The notes: generated by a model not told the origin, from the letters alone. A DNA stretch of 64,000 nucleotides from Notospermus geniculatus (GCA_002633025.1 NMRB01000339.1:367121-431120); one strand, 5' to 3'. Shown: positions 1-12,803, numbered from the stretch's first letter. Translations and numbers: made by a program.

Positions 1-169
1 GTCATTAGTTCAGGAGTTATTGTACTTTTTGTGTTTTTGGTTTCCGCCACCTGGTGGCCAAACTGAGAGTCGAATCGGACCGAAACTTGGTGTCGTGGGT
101 CATCTGACCTAGGGGTATATATGTACCAAGTTTCAGATCAATAGCTCCAGCGGTTACGAAACGTGCCCT

Positions 170-520
170 GCTAACGGACGACGACGACGACGGACGACGA
201 CGACGGACGGAGCCACTAATATATGCTAATGTGGTTAACCACATAAGAAAATGTCGTTAGGTGGTCAAAATATGTCTCCTAACTACTCCAATGTGGTTTG
301 TTAGGGAATAAGGACAATAACCACTTAAGAAATACAACCTCCTTAGAGCTCTCTGCAGTGTCGTCGTCCGAATGCAGAAGTTTTCTTAGGTGGTTAACCA
401 CCTAAGAAAAAATGACCACCTAGGAGCCCATTCAAGATGAAAATAACCTCCTAAGCCCCCATCTGCAAACACGGACGACGACGACGACGGACGACGACGG
501 ACGACGACGGACGACGGACG
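170..520. repeat. GAC-rich microsatellite pair with palindromic spacer motif
   Basis: Two runs of GGACGACGAC-type triplets (about 175-212 and 471-520) flank a stretch that repeats the palindromic motif GGTGGTTAACCACC. Seen directly. Probably the end of a dispersed repeat, because the flanking sequence (TACCAAGTTTCAGATCAATA) reads like a repeat family rather than unique DNA. Confidence 0.75.
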
Positions 521-525
521 CTGCA

Positions 526-2017
526 CCATCGTAATAGCTCACCCCAGTGAGCTAAAAACTGAAAATATGTTCAGTCGCTTCTGTGGTCGCAAGGCCGGTC
601 GCCTAGAAAATCGCTCGAAAAATCGCCAGTGTGCGGTGCCCTTATTAGGGAAAATGAGAAATCAAGAAAAATCTATCTTTCATCATAATCTTACATATTT
701 GCCAACGAAAATAGAGACGAGGGTAGCAAGTTGTTTTGGACCTTGTAACGATGTGCTGCCCTCTAACGTAGTTATTATCCTGATTGTCCAATGCTTTCTG
801 CATTCACATTCTACTCATTTTTAAATGAATTATACTCAGAATATTATTACCCACTGTGCCGGGACACATAGGAAGTTCCCGAGGCAGGAAATACTTAAAG
901 TAATCTTTAAACGTAAAGAACATCCCGCTGCGAACATCATACTGTTTATATTTATAACATAACTAGACAGATTCAGACCTGTCTAATAGGCCTTTATACC
1001 CTAATAACTTCAAATACGTCCATTGTCGTGAATTTCCACATATTGAATCGTTCTGTGAGGCGGACAAAAAGTTTTGAGAAAAATCTAATTGAAATGCGAC
1101 ACTGGAGAGGTCAGACATAGAAATCTCACCCAAGACGTCCTTCCATTGTCAAATACTTCCCCGCGAGAACCGCGACATGATTTTTAAAAGAATACCAATG
1201 AAAACATGTCAACTGATATCGCTTTTGTGATCGCCACGCACTATAAATCACGAAAAGCACCTACCTTGGTCGGTTATGCCTTTGCATAGGACATCAGGAA
1301 CAGGATTGAGCAAGCTTCCTCGTCTTTTTCAAATTCGACGAATCAAACTAAATCGATTGGCAAATCTTTCCAATTAAACATGACAGGACCAGAACTGGTA
1401 CTTGCCAATCTCAATGATCTCAAACGAGATGACAACTTCACGCCCTACAATTTAGTTTTTCAATATTGACAAATTCTCATACCGGGTACTCAAGAATGCA
1501 AATTGTACCCCAAGGTCATATTAACAGGTATTAAAATTGTACAAGTTTTACCTTGAGATTTCAATAGGAGAACATACATGCGCTATTCAGGTCTATGAGT
1601 GTAAACACTCGAACTTGCCAAAATGTACACTCGCATGTATGATTTTGACATGTTTTAAACAGTAATGTGCTTATTCTTTCCTGTATTATTGAGTGCATGT
1701 CCACCGAGGCCGCCCACCTAAACTGGCTGTCATCCAGCTTGCTGAGCACTCAGCGATTATTGACCCGAGCTCACCAGGGATGACAACCCTTCAAATATCG
1801 AGATGTAAGAAGGGAGTTGTCCAACTATCACAAAGCTATGTGTCCACTCATTTCATCACGTTTATGCCAAGTATCCCAACTTAAAGTGCACAACGCTTGT
1901 TTTCATAATATATTTTAATAAGTGTGATATCTCTCGTTCGATAAACCACAAGGTCTATTTCACAGATGGTGAAACTCCCATTGCAAACAAAATCCATGAA
2001 CCAGTTCACACAACAAC
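526..2017. other. Intergenic or intronic stretch, nothing supported
   Basis: Reading frames here are at most 85 codons, overlap on both strands and show no domain. I see no inverted-repeat ends, no tRNA boxes and no convincing exon with paired splice sites. Confidence 0.5.
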
Positions 2018-2020
2018 TAA

Positions 2021-2386
2021 AGCCAGGCGTACATCACACTTGCGACTGGAAGCAACTGATCTGATCAATCACTGGTGATGTACGCACTGCGCCACATCGC
2101 AAATTCAGCAACTCGGTAAAACTAGGATGATCCAATCAGTCGTCATGTCCTGACTGCGTACATCGCAGTGACTGAACGAAACTGGCTACAACTAGTCGCA
2201 AGAAAGTTTTAACATGTGCAACTCGTGGCCACTGGCAAAATCTCAGTTCCAGCGAGTCACAAGGGTGCGTACATCGACCATTTCTGGCAACTGGTCAGTC
2301 GCCTCCTGTTCCAGCTAGATCCTCCCAGTTGCCAGGTAGCTCAGTGGCGACTAGTTGTAACCAGTCATAGTGGGATACGCCTGGCT
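2021..2386. mobile_element. MITE, AGCCAGGCGTACATC family, TAA target duplication (copy 1)
   Basis: Terminal inverted repeats AGCCAGGCGTACATC and its mirror end at TAA on both sides (2018-2020 and 2387-2389). The interior repeats CGACTGG and CAGTCGCC motifs on both strands. Related copies lie at 12262-12714, 20821-21287 and 59909-60222. A 3 bp TWA duplication suggests PIF/Harbinger mobilisation (inference). Confidence 0.8.
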
Positions 2387-2389
2387 TAA

Positions 2390-3530
2390 CAGGGAAGTTG
2401 CTGATATACAAGAAACAAAGAAATAAACTTGTTTTCGTCAAATTCGAAATAAAAAATGTGGGTTTTTATACTTCCGTATAAAATGTTCTGTGCCGGTAAA
2501 CTGGCACCAGCATAATTTTTTCTCAACAAAATGTTGAGATGAGGGACGTGTTTCACAGGTCTGGTACGATTCTCCCCCATGCCGGGCCCATATTTCATGA
2601 AACAGCTCAACGTTGTCGATAGCTAGGTCCATGTTGCACGAACAACACCCAAAATATTACCATAAAACAAAACATAAACCACCATGATTCTGTAAATAGT
2701 TAAAACATATTTCATAATTTACAAGCTTTGTCGGAATTGTGCATTAATTTGCATTTATTTCAAGTTAGAAGTGCTGGCTTTTTGCGCAGTGAGTCATTCA
2801 GTTTTAAACAGGTGTTCAGCAACTCATTCAGAACGGTACTGAAGCCATACCCAGGCCTAGGGCTGGGACATGTTCATGATGCCCAGAGTGGTGGGCAAAA
2901 ACATGCAGAGATGAGAATGTGTGTAGATCAAAACCCCGTAAGTCGGCCAAAGGCCGACCAGGCAAGGCCGGCAGCCGAGTGGGGGAGCAAAATTTGAGAA
3001 AATTTTTTGAATTTGGAGCAACGTAGATGCAATTTCCCGACATTTCAGCCGAATAATCCTTAGCCACGACGTTGCCCGATTCTGTGAACCAGACCAGAGA
3101 ATCAAGAGGAGATTCAGAACTCAGGCCGAAACGAGACTGGTTCTTCATTTCAGCATGTTTACGTATTGGTGGATCCAGTACGACTGATGATAGACTGGTA
3201 CCACAATCCTCCACTGGATGGATATCCATCCAGCAGAGGATCGGCTCGCTTATGAATTTTTGGTGGTACCAATCTAGACTGATGAGTGAGAGTGAGGTTC
3301 GGATGGATAGTCGGAACTGATTTATTGTCTGGCAGTGTTTGGCTTCATCAATTCAATTTTGTGCGACTTGATGCCCAGCGGAGCACCAAGTTGCACCCCT
3401 CCCCCTCCAATTTTTATTACGGATTTGCATGAATCTCAAGACCCAATATTTTGCCTCTCAAACCACAGAAAGACAAATCTCATGTATGAACATGAGAAGA
3501 CATGAGACGAGTTCTGGTACACAATAATGG
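2390..3530. other. No supported gene; one long anonymous minus ORF
   Basis: The longest frame is 3229..2828 on the minus strand (133 codons). It has no domain I recognise, no signal peptide and overlapping plus-strand frames. Its C-terminal third reads through GGCCGACCAGG-type repeats. I do not call it a gene. Confidence 0.4.
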
Positions 3531-3534
3531 TGAG

Positions 3535-3772
3535 TTCTTATATAGCGCTTCATAGCGTATTAAGCTCTCTAAGCGCTTCACACATTATTACCCCAGCCTA
3601 TGATTCAGAAACCTTTCTGTAGAAACCAAAGGGCAGCCACAAAATAGCGCACACAGTGGACATTTCAGGCCAGTTGAGAGTTACAGAGTGGCACGCCTGG
3701 GGATCGAACCCGCGACCTTCCGATCACGAGTCCACAGCCCTAACCATTATGCCACCGCGATCCCCAAGGATT
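3535..3772 (-). mobile_element. tRNA-derived SINE, minus strand
   Basis: On the minus strand a pol III A-box-like TGGCATAATGGTTAGGG is followed by a B box GGGTTCGATCCCC (about 3770 down to 3690). The body then ends in a TATAGCGCTT-type tail. The cloverleaf acceptor stem is not closed and a body follows, so this is a SINE rather than a tRNA gene. Confidence 0.75.
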
Positions 3773-4090
3773 CACACAAGCATTCTGCTGACGGGTACAG
3801 ATGTAGTCTCTCACAGGAGAACCTCAACCTGTACACCCATGAATAATCCAACCATTGTAGAACTTGATAAAACCAGCCGGTGGAAAATTGCTCGCCAGAA
3901 TACCCACAATATCTGGACCATCTTTAGCTTGACAGAATCCTCCCTATTGTTCCCACATCGCCACGGTAACTCGACATCCCCTAAGTGGATTTGAGCCTAA
4001 AATGGACCCGCAGAAGAATGGGTGTTATGTAATAATTATTTTGGTCGCAAGAGTGATAGGTTTAATGACATTCCCTCAGGGATGGTGTGA

Positions 4091-4594
4091 NNNNNNNNNN
4101 NNNNNNNNNNNNNNNNNNNNNNNNNNNNNNNNNNNNNNNNNNNNNNNNNNNNNNNNNNNNNNNNNNNNNNNNNNNNNNNNNNNNNNNNNNNNNNNNNNNN
4201 NNNNNNNNNNNNNNNNNNNNNNNNNNNNNNNNNNNNNNNNNNNNNNNNNNNNNNNNNNNNNNNNNNNNNNNNNNNNNNNNNNNNNNNNNNNNNNNNNNNN
4301 NNNNNNNNNNNNNNNNNNNNNNNNNNNNNNNNNNNNNNNNNNNNNNNNNNNNNNNNNNNNNNNNNNNNNNNNNNNNNNNNNNNNNNNNNNNNNNNNNNNN
4401 NNNNNNNNNNNNNNNNNNNNNNNNNNNNNNNNNNNNNNNNNNNNNNNNNNNNNNNNNNNNNNNNNNNNNNNNNNNNNNNNNNNNNNNNNNNNNNNNNNNN
4501 NNNNNNNNNNNNNNNNNNNNNNNNNNNNNNNNNNNNNNNNNNNNNNNNNNNNNNNNNNNNNNNNNNNNNNNNNNNNNNNNNNNNNNNNNNNNNN
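4091..4594. other. Assembly gap (504 N)
   Basis: A continuous run of undetermined bases. Any reading frame spanning it is an artefact. Confidence 0.99.
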
Positions 4595-4762
4595 CTCTAC
4601 ATGGAATATTTCATGACTGCAACGCAATAGTAGTACCATTCCCCCAAGGAAGTGCAAATATTGTTCGGAAATTCGCCTTCACTGGGCATGCTCACAATCC
4701 CCGAGAGAAGCGCCAGAAACTTCCTCGGGGAAGCTTTCCGAACACGCTACTTGTGATCTTGA

Positions 4763-4941
4763 TCAGGCGCGGATCCAAGGGGGGCACACCCGGCCTGTGC
4801 CCCCTCTATTTTGTGGAAACTTTTAAAAATCGACCGGGAAATTTCGAAATTTTGAAAAGATGTTAAAATTTGACCGAGGTTTTCCGCGATGTGCGCTGGT
4901 TGTGCCCGTTCTTTCCCATGATTCTGGATCCGCCCCTGTTG
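4763..4941. repeat. GGATCC-ended G/C-rich repeat
   Basis: Begins GCGCGGATCCAAGGGGGGCA and ends TCTGGATCCGCCCCTG, so the termini are imperfect inverted repeats around GGATCC. Similar modules occur at 27965-28195, 49749-50035 and 62186-62530. Probably a dispersed non-autonomous element of unknown class. Confidence 0.6.
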
Positions 4942-5559
4942 ATCAACAAAGTGTCCTAGAACTTATTCATTCGCAAATGTGAATGTCGGAAACCATGCCA
5001 TCTAAAGGCACAATACGACGGTGAAATCATGTCGAGTCATTCTATAAGAACAACAATCAACATTGATAATTGTCACGATCGGTTCGTGATAAGTCAGGGG
5101 TGTCTACGCATGAATACATCATAATTAATCAATCAAGGACATATCTAATTAATAGGACATGAGATAAAAGCTGTCCGATGATGAAACACAGTGAGATAGT
5201 GAGATAGATACAGACGTATGAATGGCTACAGAGGGAAGTCCATCTGGGGCACGTGAGGGTTGCTATGACCCCTGGAAAGTTCACTCGGATACAATGCCTG
5301 ATACAGTAGTATTGTTCCTTCATTCTCAACCTGATGAGTGAGCTGACTAAAAGAGAATGGATCTGTAGGTCCACAAACTGATGTTGTGTACAGCTGGAAC
5401 AAGTAATCAGAGTCCGAGTGACACACAGCCTTGGACTGACGGATTGATGTGATAATACCCTGCAGCAGGTGTCAAAGTAGGGGGCGGTTAATTCACGGCA
5501 GCAAAGGGTGTGATTTGACGAGTCGATTTGTGATGAATGATGAAATAAACTACCAGAAG

Positions 5560-5857
5560 AGGAGCCACGGTGGTGTAGTGGTTCGGGCCTCTGACTAGCG
5601 GTCAGAGGGTCCCGGGTTCGAATCCCACTGGGCGTGAGACTTTGGGCAAGTCTCTTTGCCTTACTGGCCTCTCTCCAGCCAGGCGTATTGGGTACCGGTC
5701 GGAAATGCTCGGATTATAGCGCTGAATGAGCAGCTCATCTGAGTTCTACTGAAAGGTTTCAGGATAGACTGGGGTTAAAGTGTAAAGTCGGATGACACCT
5801 CTACTGTTACGATATCAAACTATAAACCCAAACTTTAACTTTTTTTTTAGAAGAGCA
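5560..5857 (+). mobile_element. tRNA-derived SINE with conserved central body, plus strand
   Basis: The head carries an A box GGTGGTGTAGTGGTT and a B box GGGTTCGAATCCC. It is followed by CTTTGGGCAAGTCTCTTTGC, a body segment resembling the shared central domains of metazoan SINEs, and a T-rich end near 5850. The family name cannot be fixed by eye. Confidence 0.8.
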
Positions 5858-6429
5858 ACGAGCATACAGGACCCTGGAAAACCTGACTTTACATACAGCT
5901 TGTTACAATAACTGTAGACAAATCCCAAGTGATTAAGTTAAGTGACTGCGATTCCCTATATGAACTTGAAGTTAGTTAAGTTCAAACACTTACCTCAGCT
6001 CAGCTGTATTTGTTTGTCCAGCTATTCGTGCCACTAGGCCTGGCATTGAACACCTTCAGTCAGGCACTAGCATATCATCCAAAAGGTCACCCGAACCTAA
6101 TAAGGGGCAACTAAGGCCCAAAATCACGATGATCCTCACGACAAACATTGTAGAAAGGAATAAAGGTATTGAGATCTTTTGGCCAAGGGGAAGTATGCCC
6201 TCTATAGCATTATTCTTACTGTGGATTTAACTTTACAAAGTGTTGGGACGCATGAAGTGGCATAACAAACGAACACCTGCTAAGAGAGAGGGCACAGATC
6301 ACTAGGGGGTATGGCCAAACTGACCAAACAGTAAACGTGACCCTGACACTCAGGTCAGCAGTAAACCAACAAATTCCAAAGATTTGCACAGTGTCTCTCA
6401 AGTCTCCGAACTGAAACAGTAGTTATCTA

Positions 6430-7309
6430 CAGGGTTCCTGCGGCTCTGTGTCAATAAAATTTAAGACCTTTTAACTGCTTAACTGTGTAATGTTTTTAAA
6501 TTAAAATGTTTCTTCCTTAAAAAAATTTGCCCCCCAAAAAGATTTCACACATACAGTACAGGTCACAATTGACATCCCTAAATTCGCGTGAGTTATGCGT
6601 AAGTCACTCGTAACTTACGCAACAACTCACGAGCTACATGTATGTTACGCGTAACTTACGCGGTGAGTTAGGCGAATTTCGCTAGCTACGCAGTGATTTA
6701 CGAGGCAAGTTACGCGATGAGTTACGCAAAACCAAAGCCGTGAGTTACTCGTAAGTTACGCGAAACTTACGAGTAACTTACGCGAAGCCGTAGGGATGTC
6801 AATTGTGACCTGTACTGTAAGGTTCCAGACGTGATACAACATCCAACGCACCGTACTGTGAAGCACCATAAGGTTCCAGATGTGATATTACATCCTACAC
6901 ACTGTGAAGCACCATTTCCTTGGAAGGCATACTACCCTACGCCTTATGCAAGCTGAGATCCTCGGGTTTTTTTGTGGGTTCCGCGGATTTTGTAATGACG
7001 TAATAGTACGTCGTATCCAGTTAAGGGGTTAAGACTTTTTCAAGGCTTTTTTATTGGAAAATTAATACCAGTATGTGGTTAGGCAATGGGCTAGTCGCCG
7101 TGATCGATAGATGATGGAAGCCTGCAAAAACAACTGCCTGAGAAAAATAACTAAGTTTTAAAAATTCACAACACTCCAAAAATGAAATTTAAGACTTTTT
7201 TAAGACCTCAAGGGCAAAAGTGTGAAATTCCAGATCTTTTCAATGCCTTGAAATCACTTTTTCATATTTAAGACTTTTAAAGACTTCTCAAGGATACGCA
7301 GGAACCCTG
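6430..7309. mobile_element. Inverted-repeat element with 6 bp duplication TATCTA
   Basis: Ends are CAGGGTTCCTGCG and its reverse complement. TATCTA flanks both sides exactly (6424-6429 and 7310-7315). The interior is full of AAATTTAAGACTTTT-like stretches. It is interrupted by a second MITE at 6554-6817. The similar element at 14326-14656 shares the CAGGGTTCCT end. No transposase frame. A 6 bp duplication fits IS3EU or Dada better than hAT (inference). Confidence 0.75.
6554..6817. mobile_element. Tc1/mariner-type MITE, CAGTACAGGTCACAATTGAC family (copy 1)
   Basis: Flanked by TA on both sides, with long perfect terminal repeats beginning CAGTACAGGTCACAATTGAC. The interior is made of repeated GTAAGTTACGCG and GTGAGTTACG modules on both strands. 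Copies lie at 24189-24442 and 55298-55548. Nested within the 6430-7309 element, so it inserted later. Confidence 0.9.
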
Positions 7310-7946
7310 TATCTAGACCTGATCTGCCCCAAAAACAACCCTTGTATTGAGCAGAAGTAGTTGCCATTCCTCACAACTGGTTTCAACAGCATCCTCTGGA
7401 ATCCCAGCAAAGGCACTGCCGAGGATGATCCCGATATGCCTCCATAACCCACAACAATAAGATGGCTCTAATGTTTGCCGCTGAAAGGAAAGCTGCACAA
7501 AAGATAGAAAAGTGATTCTTCGATGTTAGAGACAGGTGTAAGTATCACTGTCTCATTGAAGAGATGGTGTGACAATGGGTGGGGAGACAGGTGTTTGAGA
7601 CACAACGCTGAGTAGAACTCTTCCCCGGGGACATACAGTATTGCTTATAAAAAAGATGGTGATAAACAGTAAGGAAGAAAAAGATGAACTTGAAGTGTGG
7701 CAGAACAACAAAGGCACGGCGTCAGTAGAAGAGGAGAATGACGCCAAACACCTATAGGATTGAGAAACCATTGTCATCAGGATGGGAGGACGCAAGGTTG
7801 CATGGCGAGGGGATGGTGAGACAAGCATAGTACACTTGTCTGTGTGTGTCTTTAGTCAACACAGCAAGTTGGAGCAATGCCTCAGTGGGAGAGGCTGAAG
7901 GGGATCAGTGGTCGTTCGTCCATCCAAAAAACGAACCAGGCTCGCA

Positions 7947-8043
7947 CGTGTGTCCTCTTTTGACGTGTGTCCTCTGTTGACGTGTGTCCTCTGTTGACGT
8001 GTGTCCTCTGTTGACGTGTGTCCATTGACATATGTGTCCTCTG
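7947..8043. repeat. 17 bp tandem repeat
   Basis: About five units of CGTGTGTCCTCTGTTGA; the first has TTTTGA and the last two are degenerate. It abuts the MITE starting at 8047. Confidence 0.9.
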
Positions 8044-8046
8044 TAA

Positions 8047-8371
8047 AGCCTTGTTCACACTGGCAATGTGGTGCGATGCATTGAAGAAATTGCCAAGCGG
8101 TGTCAGTTTTGACGTAGCGTGGCACGGTGCGACGGACGCGGTTGCGTGCAGTGGTCATTCAAATTGTGCCAGAAATGTCCTTGAAAATGATGGCCACGGT
8201 GAAACTCACACAGCAGGCGATTCGACGTGAAAAAATCGGGGGCGGTGGAAATCGCTCATCGTGTCCTACCGCTTCTTACTACATTGCGTCCCACTGCAAG
8301 TGTGTACTGCTATACGGTTTAAACACAGAAAAATTTTGCATCACACCACGCCGCCAGTGTGAACAAGGCCT
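8047..8371. mobile_element. MITE, AGGCCTTGTTCACACTGGC ends, TAA duplication
   Basis: Termini AGCCTTGTTCACACTGGC and GCCAGTGTGAACAAGGC face each other, with TAA at 8044-8046 and 8372-8374. No coding capacity. The AGGCC-like end and TWA duplication match several other families in the window, suggesting PIF/Harbinger mobilisation (inference). Confidence 0.8.
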
Positions 8372-8928
8372 TAACGTGTGTCGTTCTCCAAGTCAACAAG
8401 TTCACAATCAGTTCATCACAGCAGGGATACCAAGATCTGAGGGAGGGTGGATCTCGACTGATTAGCAAACCAATTGTTGATGACAAAAGATGTATGAAAG
8501 AGCGCCGAGCATTTTGACGGGGTACAACCGAGAAATTAAAGAACACGTGTGTGAGAGACAACGGTGGATGGATAGGCTGGGGTGAGATAACAGTCCCTTT
8601 GTTTCAGGCAGACTCGTCACAGGGCTCAAAATCTGTGCACAGGTCGATCTGTGATACAGCATGTGGCTTGCTGGGTATTGGACCAGGGGGATGAGATCGC
8701 CAAGGGTATGGGGGACGAGATCGCCAAGGTACTTTGTCATGGTAATGTTTAGAGGGTGTTCGCCATCAGGGTCCTTATCACTGCATGGCACAGGTGGGTA
8801 ATGTGATATCATGCTTGTTGCTCCTCTCTATTTGAGATAGCCCACGCCCATCTTTTTGTTGTTGAACAGCAACCCCAAGGCAAACAGCGGGCTCAGGACG
8901 GAAAATTACCCGCACTTGTGGATCCTTT

Positions 8929-9228
8929 GGCTGGCATGGTCTCTTATCTGTCTTCTGTGCTGAACCCATAGCGATGGAGATGCAACCAGTCACAGTACAC
9001 AACATGTACAAAGCTGGAACTGACATGAATGCAGAGCCTTTATGAAGATCTCTGATTGGGGAAGCTTTGTAGGGGTACCTCCGTTGGCTGGTCCCCTCTC
9101 TGTCTTCTGTGCTGAACCCATAGCGATGGAGATGCAACCAGTCGCAGTACACTACAAAACTGGAACTGACATGACTGAGGATTTATGAAGATCTCTGATT
9201 GGGGAAGTTTTGTGAGGGTCCCTGATTG
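8929..9228. repeat. Tandem duplication of a ~157 bp segment
   Basis: The block from GGCTGGCATGGTC to the GGGGAAGCTTTG stretch (8929-9085) is repeated at 9086-9228. Both copies share GAACCCATAGCGATGGAG and TGAAGATCTCTGATTGGG. Frames here are not open across both copies, so I see no gene. Confidence 0.85.
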
Positions 9229-9426
9229 TTGAGGCTTTGTGAAGGTCCCTATGACAGTACCATTCAATGGTAGTTGCAGCAGTTAGTTTCATTGTGGACA
9301 AAACAGGGTAATCAAAGAAGTTCTAAGAAGCAGTGTCACCTTTATTTCCTCTCTCACAGTGGCTCAATGAGGTAGCATCTCATAGATGTGCACATCCGAA
9401 GGGACTGAGCAGCTCAAGGTGCCCAG

Positions 9427-9676
9427 AGGTCGACATTGCGTCCTGAAGCAACTCACGGCAACTAGCTTTCCGGCGATGGAAGCAACTTGGAGTGACTGAT
9501 CAGTTGCCAATTTTGTCGACCTGAGTGCGATTGCGTCTCCAAGCAACTGCCGGATGCATCATGAGCGTGCTGTTCGAGTCCGAGTTCCTCTCAATCGCTC
9601 AAATGTCGACCTGCGCGTGGTGGTTTTTTTATCTGCGACAGATCCGTCGGGTTGCTTCAAGATGCAATGTCGACCT
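9427..9676. mobile_element. MITE, AGGTCGACATTGC ends
   Basis: Inverted termini AGGTCGACATTGCGTCCTG and CAAGATGCAATGTCGACCT, with GAAGCAAC subterminal motifs on both sides. The target duplication is not clear (CAG on the left, GTA on the right). Confidence 0.65.
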
Positions 9677-9679
9677 GTA

Positions 9680-12258
9680 GGCACCTTTTTATTCTGACTC
9701 CGCTATTGACTGATGTAATTACTTTGTGGTGTCAGACTGATCCAGAGTAATTCTCGCCATAAAAGGTCCCAGCTAACAGTGTTTAACATGACTGCTAAAG
9801 GTATCAATTGCTTGGAAAATCTCCTTTGTCCATCATCAACAAACTGGAAGTCGCTGGGATGCCAGATTAACCACAAACCATGATTGTATGGAATCAACAT
9901 AGTCTGGGAGAATACTGAAAAGTGGACAGAAGGGGGAGCTACCAGAGTCGACCTTCGTCCATTCATGAGCTGGTGGAGGTAGAGAATACTGGGGGGTTTC
10001 TGGAGGGCAAGAGGTTACATGGCCACAGATGGCCAAATGAGAGGACTCGGGTGGTGGGACAAGACATGTTGACATCTGTGCTGAAATCAAATAGGGTGGC
10101 ATAAAATGTACCTTATGAGGGATTTTCTAGGATAAGTTAGCCGATTGTACCTAGGATAAGTTAGCCGATTGTTACATCAGGAGACGTCAAGGATGGTTGA
10201 TCATCAATGTCCACCGTGAATTCTGATGAGATCAGTCGGTAGTATGTCCATTGAAGTAGCTGCCCATGGTTTCAAGTGAGAGGGGTGTTGGTCATTTTGC
10301 ATGAGATATTTGACCGAACATCAAGGGTCATACAACCTGATGATCTGTACATGATGTGCAGAGGATATGGGACACACAAAATGTGACCCGTCACCACAAA
10401 ATGAGTCTTAAGTTGCTCTGAGGTTGGCAGGGTGAAACCAAATGTCAATGTCAATTACAAAAGATTTTGGCCTGTTGTCTGTGGACTTTTCTGAAACCTT
10501 AGTGATTCTAGCCATGGTTACACTACATAAAATCCCCAGGTTTTTTGCAGTCACACCTATGAATTGCCGGGCTTCAAGAAACCTGTGTCTGAAAAACACG
10601 GGTTTTTGAGACACGGCAATCGCGCCGTGCTTTTCGAAGTCCCCATGTTTTCGTTAGTTCTTTGCACAGCGACAGATAGCGCAGCCATTAAGTGACGTCG
10701 TTTTCGCACCTCCAATTCAGAAATGACAGAAGAGTCGATGTATGCAGCGCAACTGTCGCCATGCTACTTAACTACATGTACAATGTAGTAGTGTGACCTC
10801 TCGCCGGGATTTTCGTACACATGGGTCTGAAAAAACACGGGTATTTTCAACAGGTGTAACCTTAGCCTGTTTCTTCCTTTTTATCCTGGTGGTTATTTTG
10901 GTTCACTCTGGTTCACATTCTGAGCAACTTAAGACTTGATCATTTCGTGGTGATGGGTCACAAATATCACCAACAGGCCTACAATGCATATATTTATGAA
11001 TATGGCCAAAATCTGAAACGATATTGACTGAGTCTAGTTGTCGCATTAGCGTTCAGAACTCAAACATGCAAATGGAGATTTATTCAAGCATTTTACACAT
11101 GTGCCTAAACTTGCCAGTTAATGAAATATTCAAATACATGTTTAGTAAGGGCACTGAAATAGAATAAAATTCATAATACCACAATGGAATATTATATTAT
11201 AAATGCTTGTCCCGTAATGGATAAATGGTACGTTATACAAAGTTGATAACGGGAGGGTAACATGGCTAGATCAATGGAGAAATTGCACAATTTATTGTTA
11301 ATACTATTAAGTAAAAACATAAGTCACAAAGAGAAATATTCGAAAAGTATTTATATAAGGAAATGACAGAGTAACAGTTGGTATTGTTGCATGTTTTTTT
11401 ACTACTCAATACGTGAAATACCATTTGGTGCAAAATCACTTAAAGGGACTGTAAACCCTGAGAATCACCATTTCAAATCAAGCAGAAATTCTCTGTAAAG
11501 TGAAAAGTGTAGCATTGTTGTTTTTTTGTCATTGCTTAGATCTCAAGTACAGGTCACCACAGAATCCTTTGGATGGCTCATTCCTATTGCATACAAACAG
11601 ATTATTGTATGGAAGACTGTGACAAATGGGACAATGCAATTAACACATGCCCCAATGTCACCTAATTGGTAATCCTGGGATCACGGATTATAGCACAACT
11701 TCCTGTATCAGCCAGAAATAGTCCTCGAGATTCATGTGCTACAAGCAACACAAAGGAGAATTTATGACAATCATAGCAAATCCCATCTCAGTGACCACAG
11801 GGACCTCACATCCAACCGAGGGGACACCATTAAACCTCATGGAACATGCCATGATTGCCAACAGCAATGTGTAGGGCAATATTGACATATTGGAAAAAAT
11901 ATCACAAATCAAATAGTGTAGGACAATAAAACACTTAATAGATCTGAGTGTGGCAGGGATCATAATGTTGAGCAAACATCCCATGGGATTAGAACATTCA
12001 GAGGACCAGCGGGACATACGATAGGATTATAATCGCCGTCTGTTTAAAGGGTAATGACACATACAATGATATATCCACAGCATCAGCTCATTAGACCTAA
12101 TCAACAGCAACTGATTCATACAACGTATATGGTACCTTTATTCTAGCAATTCAATAATTTGTTGTTCACGATTATATTATAAAGCCATTAAAAGTTGTAA
12201 GTTCTCGGAGCTGGCTGGCTCCTGTTGGACCAAGGTTGGCTGGCAGCAATGGTTGTAT
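9680..12258. other. Long stretch without supported gene
   Basis: Contains a 25 bp direct duplication (about 10116-10166, unit CTAGGATAAGTTAGCCGATTG) and a possible element at 10516-10862 with short GGTTACAC/GTGTAACC ends. At 11440 TTAAAGGGACTG looks like one end of a TTAA-class element without a matching right end. Reading frames are at most 92 codons and anonymous. Confidence 0.5.
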
Positions 12259-12261
12259 TAA

Positions 12262-12714
12262 AGCTAAGCGTACATCGGCCTTGCAACTAGAAGCAACTGA
12301 ACGCAATAGTCGCTATCGATGTATGCGTTCTACGCACGTCGGTTATGACAGGTCATTGCGGCAACAAACTGGTACAATCCAGTCTTCAATCTGGAGTACG
12401 CACATCGGACATCGATGTCTTCCGATTGGAATAAACATTTATGTGACCAGTTGTGCTCCAGAAACGAGGAAATTCACTGTGCGCATACATCGGAAGCGAC
12501 TGAAGACGACTAGAAGCAACCACTGGCAACAAGTACACATGAGCAACTGGCTGGAACTAGCGGCAACGGTCGGCAATATCGTTGTCAGTGCACATACATC
12601 AGCCTGTTTAGAGCATCTGATCAGTTGCTGCTGGTTCCAGATAGTCACCAACCGTTGCCGGAAAGGCCATTGCCGGTAGTTGCTTCCAGTCGCAAGGCCA
12701 ATGTAAGCTAGGCT
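12262..12714. mobile_element. MITE, AGCTAAGCGTACATC family, TWA duplication
   Basis: Terminal repeats AGCTAAGCGTACATCGGCC and GGCCAATGTAAGCTAGGCT are flanked by TAA (left) and TTA (right). The interior is rich in GCAACTGG/CCAGTTGC motifs, as in the copy at 2021-2386. Confidence 0.75.
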
Positions 12715-12803
12715 TTACAGACAACAGAGTGTGAGAGGAGCAAAAACCGTAATAGTGGTCCACAGTCACTGCTGCCAGAAACTTTCAGTTGAAAATAAGT
12801 GTA

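Noticed and set aside
2828-3229. 133-codon minus ORF as a gene
   Set aside because: No domain, overlapping frames on the other strand, part of it in repeat-like GGCCGACC sequence, and no splice context.
3685-3772. tRNA gene (similar candidates at 5562, 16965, 37760, 50062)
   Set aside because: A and B boxes are present but no closed cloverleaf with a 7 bp acceptor stem could be drawn, and each is followed by a SINE body or tail.
4002-4866. Long open frames of 193-259 codons spanning 4087-4657
   Set aside because: They consist mostly of the 504 undetermined bases, so their openness is an artefact.
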